64,000 nt of DNA from Mesaphorura yosii (Eukaryota > Arthropoda > Collembola > Poduromorpha > Tullbergiidae). The position numbers and the translations under genes are program-made. The notes beneath the pieces were generated by a model that was not told the DNA's origin, searched no databases, and saw only the letters and a program-made list of their open reading frames with translations. Below, one piece after another: positions 38,948 to 52,600 of the stretch. Position 1 is the first letter of the stretch. The number at the start of each line of letters is the position of its first letter. The DNA is taken from positions 1 to 64,000 of the forward strand of contig WIXG01000220.1 of NCBI GenBank assembly GCA_009869945.1. Reading direction: 5' to 3'.

Positions 38948-39616
38948 TATGTATATCTCATTAATTAGCTTTCAGATTATTCATGAAGGATGCACGAGAG
39001 TTTTGATCTACAAAACGTCGTAAGCGCAAAAGCAATAAAACTTTGAGCACGCCGTCCATACAACTTAACTCATTAAAATGTAAACAGCCTTCGGTCCCCT
39101 TTACTTTTGTTGTCTTTCGCAAGTTGCAAGAATTAGTTTAATTCGTCATTATGAGGCCAGAGTTGGAGGTCGGTCTCCCAGCCAAATCACATTTTGATGA
39201 GTGCGCGTGACGACGATTGAATGAATTCAATTCGATCTGGGAGCAAGAAGCGCCTTTTAGTTACTCGCACAAAATTATGTCAGTGTAAAAAGCGCTGATA
39301 TCAGGCGTCATTGAGAGCTGCTCATGCATGCTGCACTTCTGTCGTGTTGTTCCGTAACATTGAAATCCCTGCTCCTGAATTGTAAATGCATCATCTCATT
39401 TGCCATTTCCTCGCAGCTATTTCGAATCTGTATTTGTAGGCCACGTAAATTAAAAGCAAAACGACGCAGCTCCTTTCCGCGTCGAGGAGAAGGCGCGAGA
39501 AAAGAGTCCGAACATGAAAGACAAATTGCAGCGTGAAAAGATGTTGGTCGCAAACTGTATCAGATGGAATCAGATTCAGAGAATACAATAAAAGAATCAT
39601 AAATAATAAAATATAC

Positions 39617-39751
39617 ATGAAAACTTTTTGCCTTCCTCTCCTTTGTTGCGTCTTCTTTTCACTTCACGAGTTCACTTGCAACTCCAATTATGGCATGATA
39701 GCAGCGGCAGCGGCGGTGGTACAGAATTCACTGCGAGAAGGCATTTTATGA
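39617..39751 (+). CDS. Possible small secreted peptide (44 residues)
   Basis: An ATG-started frame reads MKTFCLPLLCCVFFSLHEFT, a good match to a signal peptide, followed by a short tail with a run of alanines. There is no paralogue in the window and no clear transcription signal. A hydrophobic start of this kind can occur by chance in T-rich DNA. Confidence 0.2.
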   Translation: MKTFCLPLLCCVFFSLHEFTCNSNYGMIAAAAAVVQNSLREGIL

Positions 39752-40002
39752 CATGAAGAGGACGAAGAAGAACTGCCTTTTCGCAGTTCATAAAAGAAGT
39801 TTGCCACAATAAATTAGAATGATTTATTTCAGAGAGTAAAATCTAAACTGAAGGCGTGCTCGCGATTTAACCTCCTTGCATTGGACCGGCCGGCAGCAGA
39901 CAGGACATTTAGTCTGTCAAGATCAAGCAACGATTAAGTGGTGGCTGATGAGTAGCTGAGCACACAAAGGAGCACACTTGAATAAAATGGGATTTTTTTA
40001 TT

Positions 40003-40885
40003 ACTCTTTTGCATTTATAAATTTGCATGTAAAGTTTACTAAATCACAGTCTAAAATTGAAGATTCAGAAACAATAATTTTGATGGTTAGCACTTGGCCA
40101 CTAAGCAGAGTGGAGTAGCAACAAAATTGAAGTAAACTATTCGATAATCACACGCCGAATTAATTCATTCAGTGTACAATGATTTCTCTAATTTACTCAT
40201 ATCCAATCATTGAAAGAAACAAAACGCGTGCGTAGATTGTTGTAGAAGACGTAAGTGAAGAAGTAAATGACCAGGAGTGAGACGCGTGAGGACAAGAAAG
40301 GAGACGGTGTAAGAATGCAGAACTTATGTGCTAACTGTGTATCTAAATATTAATAATACACGCATAAAAATAAACGAACAGGCACATTATAACAACACAG
40401 TCTAAATCAGTTTTTAATGTAGTCTGAAGGGTTTCATGAGAAGTCGAAGGAGGCTGGAAATAAAGCGTACGTGATTTAACTCTTTATCTAGCAAGTGCTC
40501 ATATTATTTTAGCCGCACACTTCAATTCTGAGCAATACGAAGAGTTTATGAGTAGCAAACTGGTAGCGTGAATGCGGTAAGTCTTTTTTGCTTATTCGCT
40601 AATGTGGGTCCAATTGCAAGAATGCACCTACCCTACGATCTATCCTATAACAAGCAACTATCAACTACAGCTAAGTACTCTAACCCTAAAGAAACTCGGA
40701 GGAATGACTCTGTTGCAAACAAAAATAAATCGCATCTAAACTTCTTATCACTTAATTTCAGGCAACTCAAGTTTAAGCAGTAATAAATTCAGCCAGGTAC
40801 AGCTGCGGACTTGGTACGCGAACATGTTAACACTTGCTAATTTCGGACAGTCTTCTAGTCGTAAAAATTTACATAAACGCATAAA
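40003..40885 (-). other. Probable long 3'UTR of the third PTB gene
   Basis: Downstream of the stop codon (minus strand) the DNA is AT-rich and closed in all frames. A minus-strand AATAAA lies at 40002-39997, which would give a 3'UTR of about 0.9 kb. Confidence 0.4.
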
Positions 40886-43605
40886 TCAAACCATTTGAAC
40901 CGTAGCCCAAGCGTTAAAGGTGACTTTTTTATTCCCTTTCTTTTTCCCACGCCCAGCTGCGCCAAAATTACCACGAGTCTCGCTGCCCGTCTGATTTGGC
41001 CAGACACCATTGAACTTCTGCATGAGACTCTCACGAATGTTCCGCTTGAACCGCTGCGAGATGGTGGCCCACATTCCGTGGTGGTGTCCAGCTGAATCTC
41101 GGAGCAGGATCTTAGCCGTCCCTTTGCTGGGGTTCAGGTGTGCCAGGGTTGACGTTCGCGACGAGGAGCTCCTCGATGAGGAGAGTCGCGTTTTGGGCAC
41201 TGCGTAGCACATTTTGCGCGAGATGGTGCCGTTGGCGTTGCAACCGTTGTGCGGCAGTTTGTTGACATCGGCGATTTCCACCCAAGACGAGAATGGCACC
41301 AGCGCATGTCTCTCGTTGCCACACGCGAGGTATTCGTTCGCACTCATGTTGGAGTTATTGGCACCGTTGATCGCCGTGTACTGTGAAAAAAAATTAATGG
41401 ATCTCTGATAGGGCGCGAACGTGGACGAGGTTCTGCCCATGACGTGGTACAAGTACGACTCTTTGGGATAAATGGGTCTCGGCGAGCTGACAGTCTCGGT
41501 CTTAAGTGGAACTAACACAACAGGCTTTGCTGAGGTTGTTGGTTTACTTTGGCGTACTTGTTGCATGATTGATGAACAACTCGCATCTCCGGTCTTTCTC
41601 AGTGTTCGTAATGGAGTTTTGAACGATTCCTGCTGTGACTCAACTTCATCAGAGTCAGAATCATCCTCTTCACCTTCAGACGCATTTGCATTGTTTTCGA
41701 TTCTCGATAATAATGACGACGATCCATCAAACCGCCTAATGCCTGCCTGCGCGAAACGCTGCTGCGGTTGATTAGGCGGAAAGATAATGGGCGAAGACGC
41801 AGATAAGGACTTCGAGGATGGTCTCATAGTGGAAGAAGAGGATGCCGATGAAATCGACGATGTCCAAGGGGCCGTCAGCTTCGTCAACTTGCTGTACGTG
41901 CTGCTAATCGTGTTGCTGTTACTCCCATAGTAATTGTGCAGCCGATTGTTGTTCTTCCCAACGGGCAGTCCGCCCTCATCGAACCTGAAGTCTGTGGATT
42001 TGGACTCACGAGAGCCGAAGAACAACGGCGACTTGGACTTGGACTCGTGCAGAATCTCCGTTGGTGCCACGTGTGCCGGCAGCGAAGAGTACGGAACCAG
42101 CTCTGACTCGACTGGGATCGGAGGCTGCTGAGCCGGATGCAGGGTGATGGGCACACTTTGTGGCGAAGGAGAAGGCACAATAGACAGCTTGTTAGAACCG
42201 ACACTTGACAGCTTAATGCTGCTTGCATTTTTAAACGCTTTCACTAACACTCTAAGTTCACGATACTTTTGGAAAAGTTGTTCGGACTCTGCTTTGGTAC
42301 GAAAAGCCGTCACGAGCGCAATCATTTTAGCGGAATGTCGCACAACCCACACGAGCACGTTTGGGTGAACAATGTCACAGTGGCAAAACACAACGTCCTC
42401 GAGGGGGTATGACTGAAATGACGAAAGGTTCGGCAGAATTTCCCAATACGGAGATGTCCGATGGTGATGCTGTTCATCTGACGAGGAATTATTGTTAGTA
42501 GTCGGCACTGACAAATTCGGTGGCGTGCAGAATTCGTCCGAGTCTGACCCGTTGCCAGAACTCGAGTTGTTGTCATCCAAGACCTGGATGTTTTGTGAAC
42601 TGGAAATGCTGGTGTTGTCAATCGAATTTCCGGACGACGCAGACGAAAGAGAAGCTAGATTTGAACTATTTCCACTTGCGCCACCGAGTCCGTTGTCCGC
42701 AGGTCTCAGAGGCTGCTTGCCGGACACATTCAAGTGGTTCATCAGGTCGGCCAAATCAAGCTCATTGTATGACGAGTCGTTGGCGGCTCCATTGTGGGCT
42801 GAATTTGACCCGTGGATCATGGAAACGGACCGAATTGAGTCACAATCCGATTCAAAACCCTCATCTTTCGGTTTGACACCAGGTGACGTGATTTTGAGGC
42901 CTCGTTCAGAACACTCCACGAAGTACCTGCACGATACAAAGAGGAGTGTTGTCAGAATGAAAGGTCGGGTTTATTTATTTACATGGCTTCTTCGTTTGAG
43001 CCGTTCAACACCTGCAAATTAATTGTGTGTTTACTGTTCCTCATCAAGAAGAATGATACAGTTCTCAACTGTTAACGCAACAATGACAAAATAGTCGCAA
43101 GCGTTAATCCTCAACTTCTTCCGTCACTATGGGCTTAATAAATCTTTCATGATAATTATCGTATCTGCAACACCGTAATGACAATAATAATGAGCCTCGA
43201 CATATTTCTGCGCGATATTAATGATGTCTGATGCACGCGTATTTGTCTTATTAAATCCTGCTTCTCGCAATCTCTGCCCTATCAAATTATGGGATAGCAT
43301 AAAGACGGCGCGGTAATGATATCGCGGCGTGTGTCGTGGCGTGCTCGTGGAAGGAAATAGTGCAATAAATAATACGTCACCGGTTCATTATAAATATTTT
43401 ATGACATTAATTTTACTCTGCTTTGCACTTACTTTGTGTTGTCATTGAATTTCAGCGTCTTCGTCGCTGGGTCAGTGAACGACGTCGTGTACCGTTGAAA
43501 AAGTGTCGCCACGAGACTTGTCAACACCTCCGTCTGTATGGCTCCGTCCAACTGAACCTTGCCCACCAAGTAACCTGTGAACGATGCCATCTTCTTTGAG
43601 TTCAT
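40886..43605 (-). CDS. PTB-like protein with a split PTB fold, two exons (PTB protein 3)
   Basis: Exons 43605-43433 and 42926-40886 join in phase across a 506-bp intron into 737 residues. The first half of a PTB-type fold is at about residues 8-75 (FTGYLVGKVQLDG, YFVECSERGLKITSPG). The second half is at about 231-290 (YPLEDVVFCHCDIVHP, VLVWVVRHSAKMIALVTAF and a final helix). Between them lie about 155 Ser/Asn/Asp-rich residues. The long C-terminal half is Ser-rich and ends KKGNKKVTFNAWATVQMV, where K-V-T-F fits the RVxF docking motif for protein phosphatase 1. The ATG follows an acceptor (ATTGCAG) directly, so the start may be here or in an unseen upstream exon. It is more distant from PTB proteins 1 and 2 than they are from each other. 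An adaptor role is inferred; orthologue not named. Confidence 0.8.
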
Positions 43606-46600
43606 CTGCAATAATTACATAATAAGATTTAATTAATGGAATTAACAGCCTTGAACCACTCAAACAGCGTCTCAAACCACGAGTGGCACATGAAGCACAC
43701 AGTGCAATAAAATTACGCGGGATTCATTCATAATTTTTGCAATATGCATCGAGTCATGCTTTTTGGTGCCATGATACCGTCTGCAGTCTGCGGTGAGTGC
43801 GGTTTTACGAGGAGTTATGAAACGGAAACTTACACATGCATGACGAGAAACGATTTTGTTCAAACGATGGAAGCCGGAGCCAAACCCAAAAGCAGTGACG
43901 TGCAATTGCTTTTGGTGCTTGCGTTTTTGGGATAATAAAAATATCACTGCTATCTCATACCTGAGCGAGTCTGCATGCTTTCGGTCCCTACAGTCTGTCT
44001 GTGACGGCTCGATTCCCGTGAAATGAGAATGCAACGTTCAACTCAGCGTCAGTAATTACTCAACAAAATTTGATTAACGGAAGTCGAGATGAATTCCGCG
44101 ATGACTTTTATAGGCGTATCTAAACTATCATTTATTAACAACTCCCCGCGATGAGTTGCGGCAGATGGATGCCAAAATAACACAATTGCAACGGCATTCC
44201 CCTTACAACTCGTAGTACATGCCGATTTAATTCTAGTTAATGATGTAAAAATAGTGTGTGATTCTAGACACCTTCAGCAAAAAAGGAGCCCAGTAATGCA
44301 ATAATGGCTGAAGCAGATTGATGCAATGCGAAGATCATCGCAGTGTGGTTACCTCGAACAGCAAAAACATATTTTTCTGAAGTTTCCACTACAAAATGAT
44401 TAATTTTGTTCGCCTTATAAAGCAGCTTTCATTACGAAGACTGTTACTTTGTGCACAAGCCATTATTAACTGGATATTCACACAGATTCGCACTGGGAAA
44501 GAAAGAAGCGGCCCGAAAGAAAGCCAGGAATGCTGCCTCACCACCGCTGTCGTTCATCCGTTCAACCCTTCCCGTAATAACAAGCGTAATCGCATGTCTC
44601 ATCCCTCTCCGAGATTAAATTCCGAAATCCAACAATAGAAACTTAAATTACGTGGGGATCGGTTGCAAGTGCATAAATTGTGTGTTTACAGAGCCATTGA
44701 GCGAGCGAGGCAGTGCAGAATGAAACGCTATTCCTTTGAATTCACAAAGATCCATAAAATCATGACAGTATGATATACCTGTAATTCTGCGATATGAATC
44801 GTTATAACGTGCTTGCCGCGCCGCCGATACGGCACTGCACAACAATGGAACTGCGATCGAGTGCGTAATGTGAGGCATGAGACGATGGAGTTGGCTGTGT
44901 GCATAAGCACAAATAATTGCAATAAGATTTGGACAATTTTTATTTTTTGCTCCAATTTCTGCTTCTCTTGCTTTTGCTACGCTTTGCCGCTTCTTACTCC
45001 TATTATCATCCATCTCTTGAAGACTCTAAAGTTGTAATCTGTCTACTCGAACACTCGGCAGCCAACTTGGTACGTTTTTTTACGTCGGCTCAAGTCGTAA
45101 TTTCCGTTAGTTTGAACTTATAATTTTTTAGGCCAGCAATTACACGAGTTTACACACGACGTTCAATCCGTATCAGTCCAAGAATTGTGTAATACGCACT
45201 CGGCCGATGCACAATTGATTAAGTAAACAGTAATGATAATAATACATAATCAGACTAACACGTTGCAGCTGCATTTAGAATTCGCCAATATGATACAATA
45301 CGCAATTAGCTCGACTAAGCGTTCGAAATATTTCTTGAATTCGGCAAGGAACGATCGAGTTGGGCTTGGAGCATAATTAATCCAAATACCAGCCAGATTA
45401 TTGAGACAAACAGCGTTTAATTCTATGAGATGCCTTGATTCAAAAATAGAATCATACTAATTAATTCTTAAGAATACGCGTTTGTGTGAGTGTTTCAGCC
45501 GTTAATTGAAAACCATTTGAACCAATTTCAAACGTACGCTGCGTCGACATGGCTCAATGAATTTTTGAAGTCAATGCAAAGGGGCCTGCCCATGCCGGAG
45601 ATAAAATCAGCGTCTTTCGCTCATGGTGGCCAGCATCACGTTGCCGGCAAAATCTAGCAATTTCAGTGGCTAGCACAACTTCGTCGTTGCGATTATACAA
45701 AAGCGATTGCCAGGGCGTAATTGAATCTGATAAGCGAACTGAATCTCATTGTACTATTTTAGTACGTGTTTAATTGCGATTATGTCATTAATTCAACTCA
45801 GCGACTGAATCACAGTCGCAGCTACAAGTGCATGCCTATTGCAAATACGCTAATCATAAAATTTTATTGTAAACTGTGTGTTGAATGACAATGAGAGCAT
45901 TACGAACTCAGAATGTGCATTCTCTTGGCTAATAAAACTCAACATTGTTCTTGTGCAGACTTTGATACATAAAACCTTTGAAATGTGACTGATTATCGAA
46001 CCTCTGCACTGCGAATATTCTTGGCTTCTGACGGAAAACCATCGCTGAGCATGTTTTCTACTTCTCTCACCTGCCGAACTGTACCCCAGTCGATGATGCA
46101 ATTTTAACTATTTTCTACACTTGTTGAATCATAATTACCTCCCTTCTATTTTTAATGAACGAATTCTTTTTGTTCAGCAGCAATTATTATTGGAAGAGTC
46201 AAACGAAGCCTTTCAAGAGGTCGGGACATTTTTTGGTCTTTTTGTCTGCTCTCTACCTTGTCTCATTAGCGCTATAAGCATGATAATTGATGTCCTTTCA
46301 TTCTTCAAAAGGATATTGGAACGCGCTAAGTGCCTTGCGATGTAAACGTCCCAAAAATCCTTCAAACCTCCTCCAAATGCATTTTTGCTATGAAGCTGTA
46401 TCCACTTGAAATGAATTTCTTACCGAGGAGACTTTGTATTCCGTTTGCCTTGAATTCTCAAAAGTTGGGTCTTCAGTCGGGATCTCGAGCCTTCTGGTTC
46501 TTCTCATATACACACGATTCCTTAAACTGAAGTCTGCGTTCTTATGTTACACGGTTTTCCAAGTATTTTAGATTTACGGTACGAATGTCGTAAAAACGGC

Positions 46601-49600
46601 ACCATAACGATTTTACACACTTTTCGAACTGCAGTTCTTCCGGCGTGATCCAAATGAAAATCATTTTGTGGCTGGCACAGTTGCTAAATCATTGCACGCA
46701 TACGTAAATTTATCTTGATTTTGAACTTTTGGCTTCTCGTTAATTCGCAATTTTCCCGAGCTGCAAGATTCCAACTCCAACGCGGTTGCAGCAACGGAAT
46801 TCGGGCTCACTCACCTCTGACACAGAGACACACAATTGTTGGGTTCTTAACTGGTCGTAAAACAGAACAATTAAATCTCAGGTACACACACGCACGTTCG
46901 ACGACGGCATGAATCTCACTGACTGGTTTGCAGCTCTGGGCACGACAGTTAGCACTTAATGGTCCCAATGGCAGACTCGTTCTTCAGGATCGTAAACACA
47001 GTCCATCTAGATGAGGCTACTGACGATGGCCAAACTTAATTGAATTTAACTTGGCTCGGGTCCTTAAACTAACGGAGTTTTACGAAAAGAATAGAAAATC
47101 TCTTGCTTGAGAGACTCACAAAACTGGTTACAGGAGCCAGATAACTTGTATTGCTGATCTCGCAGTGATTTCATGGGTCCAAGCTGTACAATGAGCCTTA
47201 GCACTGCACTTTGTTTTCCCCTGTTCAGAGGCAGCCTGAGAAATAAAACCCAGCCGAACAGTGTCCGCAGTGGTAATCAAAAGATGCGAGTGAAGATGAA
47301 ACGGCACAACGAAGTGCAACAATGTTATACGATTGACGCGAAGAATGAGTGAGCAGGTTCTCTTTTGATGCAGGGGTTTCTGAATTCTTTGATTACTGCT
47401 GAGCTCGTAAGTCAGTCAGTAGTAGCAAGCAATGGCAAATATACGGGCTACGAGATACCTGTTCTACGCTTGTCTCGACTATTATTGTTGATCTTGAAGC
47501 CAGGTGAGTATACCTGCCAGCGAAGGATTTTCCAACAGGAATTTATTTCATTTCGTGCATGAAAAGAGCAACACTGCTGCGAGGTTGTACTGCGCTGAAG
47601 TGCAATGAGTCCAAACCCCCAATTTCGAGGCTTCGACATACAAATTACAAGCTGCCCAAGTTGACCATCAACGCAGAGTCTGTGCGGGGCAGTCGAACAT
47701 TGTGTACTGCGAGTATTTGATGAAAATACCGGCTTCGGATTTGAGTACACAAACATGACATGACGGGCATGAATAAGAAATATTTCATGTTTTCAATGGC
47801 CACGGCACCTTCCGAGCCTCTTCCTTTATCCACCGTCCCTGGCTTTGGGCCTATTCTGCGCTGCACTTCGATATTTCAAATGGCACGAGAGGTTCAGTAA
47901 CATTGACCAAAAAACAACTCTCTAATTCAAATGCCGTCGTATCTGGTAGTAAACGGTGTATAATGGTGCGATTATAGACCGTGTGTGCATAAGACGAAGC
48001 ATGTGTCTGAGGGCTTAAACCAGAAACCGTGTAAATATGATAATTAAGAAGTTGGTCAAAGTAGGCTAATGTGCGTTCAATGAAGAGATGGATTTTAACT
48101 ACTTGTTAGGAAGGAGTTTCAAATCTCTGCTCCCCACGAATTTGCCGTGCAATACAGCACTTTTCAGTTCCTGCAATCCTAGGCACGCCGATTGACATGC
48201 GCAAAATGCCACAAAAAGAGGAATTCAAGTGTTATAACATTTATTCGAAGTTTTACGACTTGTTTTCCTAATTATAGTTCATTGGTTTCTGCAATTCCTC
48301 CTTCGGATTCCGCGTGCAGACGAAATGCTGCAACGCGCCGTTGTTTCTCAATGTGTGCATTCTTATGCTCGGCTCATGATTGTAATTGCTTAGCAAATTA
48401 TGGACATGGGCATAATAATGGTTCTCGTCACTTGCGCACAGCGTGGAGAATCGGCTGCGCTGCGATGATGGCGAATGAAAAATATCTTGTGGCCATTCTC
48501 GATTTCGTGCGTCTCAATTTGTAATAGACGAAGAATGCCCCGAGTCCTTCGCAATGGAATCGAATTTCTTGACAAAGCATTTCGTCTTCATCCTGGCTCA
48601 GTTCCTTTGTTTGTGGACTCGGTCGCTCTTTTCTTGTTAAAACTTCAATTACAGCGTAAGAAGGAACAAAGAGGCCTCATTCAGTTTCTGTTTCGGACGA
48701 CTGTATTGCAAACCTGACTACCAATTTTATGGCTCCATTTTTGTAATTCATTAATTAAGCCTTAATTAATGAGGTTGTCTCAACGTGTTCTTTGTTAAAT
48801 CTCGGCGTGCACACGCTCTGCATTGTTTCGATTACTTGCCTCTTTTCAGTTTTGTTTTAAGCACACATGAAACAGATTCATGTAAATGCATACGCGAAGT
48901 GCAAAATTGAGACTTCATTTATAAGTTAATAAATCCAGCTTTTATACGATAAATGGCTGGACGCTAATTCTAAACCACTGTTCTGGGCCTCTGCATATTT
49001 CATATTCATTTTAAAGCAATGCGTGTCGAACAAGCAGGTTCCTTTACATTTGCACGCCAACAAACGGAGGAACTGCGAAATCAACACAACCGTCGCAATT
49101 CTGAATTAATTTGCGGGTTCAGTGAAATGTATTCTGACTTTTGCCTGTTTCAAAGATTTGGCTCGCCGCGAATTGTTTAATATTGACTGACTGGCCGACT
49201 TCGCGTTCCCTCATTTTCCATGCATGAAAACCGCTTCTTTTGCGAACCGTAGATATAGGCTTAATGCGAACTTAACCTCGAATGAGAGGCGCAGCCAAAA
49301 TAAGCGCGGATGAAAAATGTTGGACACACGTTGTTTTCCTTTAGTTAGCACTTGTCGTTGCCGGCTTCTGCAAACTGTAAATTAATGATTGTGCCATTGT
49401 GGGATATGCATAAAAAGGGCATAGAGCCAGCTGAATTAAATGCAACTTGTACTTCACACTTAAGAATACATGCGGACACCAAATAAAGACAAGACAGTTA
49501 TAAGAGGGAAATTTATTTCGTGTCAGTAGACGTTAGACATTGACTGTCAGATCGAACCCGCACTCGGATGGATTTGTGATTTCCCATTACCACGCTTCCC

Positions 49601-52600
49601 ATTCTATGTAGAAGCGGCGACGGCGGAATTTTGATTTTGATTTTGAGAGTATTAAAAGTCCTGTTCAGAAACAAATTAACTTCGCATCTGTCATTGGTTT
49701 CTTCTTGCCAATTCTCAATGCACGAGATTCGAATTCTTCAAATCCGGGTACAACATACTCATTGTTTATGGAGATTGCATTATTGGATGTATGTGTGTCT
49801 CGATAGACAGTGTAAGCATTATTGTTTGGGCCATAAACATGATCACCATTGATTGCAACTCGCAACAATAATTGTCACTGATGGACATTGTCATGGAATC
49901 CTCATAAACAGTTTCACCCGAATTTGGCATATGCAGGCCGGAGAGGAAATGAACCAGACGAGACTGGCTCGAGAAGGAAACGCGACCGAACAGTATCAAA
50001 CAAAACTGACCAGCAGCTCACGGGACAATGGGATCATAATGGTCGATTAATTGCGTGCAGGCACGATAGTTTCAACTACGAAAAACTTTCTTCTCAAACG
50101 AAAAGCGTAAAATAATTATCGTTGTGAAACCACCCATTTAATTCTCATTGAATGCGTTGTGTTTATTTTATTGATAAAAACTAATGAACCTTCAGTGTCG
50201 ACTGCAAATATTTATCGATTACGATTACGACTGCGACCAGCATCGCAGTGTAATTAAATGTAATTCGATTTATTGCACAGTTGAAAAAAAAACTGGTGCG
50301 ACACAAATACCATTGAGACTAAGAAATGAAATGCTGCAGTTGGGAATATTGGGCAATCGAGCAACGTGTTCAGTTTTTTGAGCCAGTCACATTGAATGAA
50401 AAATTATTACATTACTTTTTGTATTCGCAAACTGGTTTCACAAGGAACACTTCGAGTGCGCTCTCGTACAAGTTGATTGTATTCTGAAAGATTTGCCCTA
50501 CAACTACTTTCAACTTGAACTTGTACGTTAAGGATGCACATGTATCAATGAATGATACTTTTAATGGCTGAAAATTATTGGCAATTATCAAGTCAACAGC
50601 GTACAATTTGAATGTAGTCAAGATCGCTCAGGATTTCATGATGTCCAATTCTACGGCAATCGCCTACGGAGTTCGAGACTCGATTTCCGCTGCAGCTATT
50701 TCTAATTTTGGAAAAAATCGAACCAGTTTGTTGACAACCTGCTGAGAAAATAGCCTTTCTGTGAGTGGTGCAATAAAGTTTGGGCGATTTTAATGAAGTT
50801 CAATGCAAAACTCACTCAATGCCATAATTCGCAAAATGCAAGCCTCATAAATCAAACCTTTTTAAGTACCCAGGAGTCGGCTGATGTATGAATAATTATT
50901 GTTCCATTGCCCCATATCGAAGCACGAGATAATTAAACCCTGCCTTCTTGTCGTGTTCTGAAGACCCATGCCAGAATAGTATGCGTTCACCACGGACTGC
51001 ATTCATGCTCATTTTTAATTAAACGGGAAATTGATGGTTATGGATTTGTAGCTGTCGTTGCAAATTCGTGGGTTCCTACCTGTAATTAAGATTGTGCACT
51101 TCTCACGTAGGAGAGAAAACTCTGCGCAGAAACAAGTAGCAGCGAATGATTGGGCACTGTGCACGCACATTTCAGAGTAGACCTCTGTGCATGAACTCGA
51201 TTGAACGCAGACTCGGCGTTCAGCATTGTTCCTTCAATCCTTTTGTCATTGTTTACTAATTATAATACGTGCTTGTCATATTTTATTCGTATCAAATGAA
51301 AGCAGGAGAGCGTTCACAGTGGGGCAAGAACACTAGGAGAGGTTCAAGTTCAAAGAGATTAAAGAATTTGAGACCAATGCGCACTTAACTGACGTGCTTC
51401 CCTTTCGACTGGCGAGAGCGCTTGAAAAAACCGTGCATGAGAGCTCAAGTCTGAGTGACAAGCCTTGAAATGCTCTATCGACTGAACTGGTCGTTCGTAC
51501 AAATACTTAGCGATATGGAAAGTAATCTCTTCATACAAAGGGACTGCCCAAATGTAAGACAATTAATATTGTCAGCATGGCAAAAGGAACTAATCCAAAA
51601 GACGAATTAAAAAAGTTGTCTAGCTTTTTGTTAACCGCGTCCAAAAAGGAATTTCTTCTTTCGGTGAAGAGTTGCAGGGGTTTTCTGTGTCTGAGTTGTA
51701 AAATTCCTGCAGCACACACGTACGGTGTAATAATCTTCTACAGTGCGGCATAATAGATGTTAATCATCGAGTAATGATATTATACGAGAAATGTGTGTTA
51801 TTGGAATAGTGGGCCAATATGAAATGAAACGTATGATTTGGTCAGACAAGAATATTATAAAGAGAGGCTGAGGCTAACGAAATGATTCGGTGATGATGAT
51901 GTTGAGAAGAAAAGAACCACACGTGGTAGAAGAGGCGATGCGATGCGCTGGTTGGAGATTTGAGTTTAATATCAAGTCACCCCGTTTTACCCTTTCAAAC
52001 AAGCTTCGGCAAAACGGTACAGTGTACAGCCAGCTTCGCATGGCCGCTGACTGCTGTGCTGCGTTTCGTGGCCAATGTCACTTCGCCATTCACCTGACTG
52101 CAAAACCTCATTCATTTTCTCCACAGCGCAGACATCACAACAATAACAAATTGCAATTTCACATTGTGTGCGTGTGTATGCAAAAGAAACCAAAACTGAT
52201 GAAGTTTTGTGGTCTCACCCATCAAATCAGCCCGGCACAAATTTCATAGGAAAATTGCCGCAGTTGGCATTTCCTCATGACTGGTTCAATGCATCGTGCT
52301 CAGCCACCACTCCGCACTGAATGCCAGGATGATAAATCAAAATCATTATCGTGTTGCGGTCGCACTCGCGTCGTTCTCTTTCGTCGTTGCGAGGACGCTT
52401 TCGTTCTGACTGCCCAAATAATCCTGAAGATGAAATGCAAAGTTATTATAAAATATTCTACGATTCCACGCAGCGTAGCAGAGGGAATTTAGAACATGAA
52501 ACCAAATCAATCAATATTAATGACTCGAGTACCGACTCGTTAATAGGCAGTCTTCAATCATCTCCCAACATGACTTACTTAAGATGAAGGTGCTGCCACT

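Noticed and set aside
41381-41400. T-rich acceptor-like site (TTTTCACAG) inside PTB protein 3 exon 2
   Set aside because: No matching GT donor lies shortly upstream and the frame reads through, so I kept one exon.
42983-43011. 29-bp micro-exon in the PTB protein 3 intron (good acceptor, GTAAAT donor)
   Set aside because: Inclusion in phase gives a stop codon at once. It could be a frame-breaking alternative exon, but nothing else supports it.
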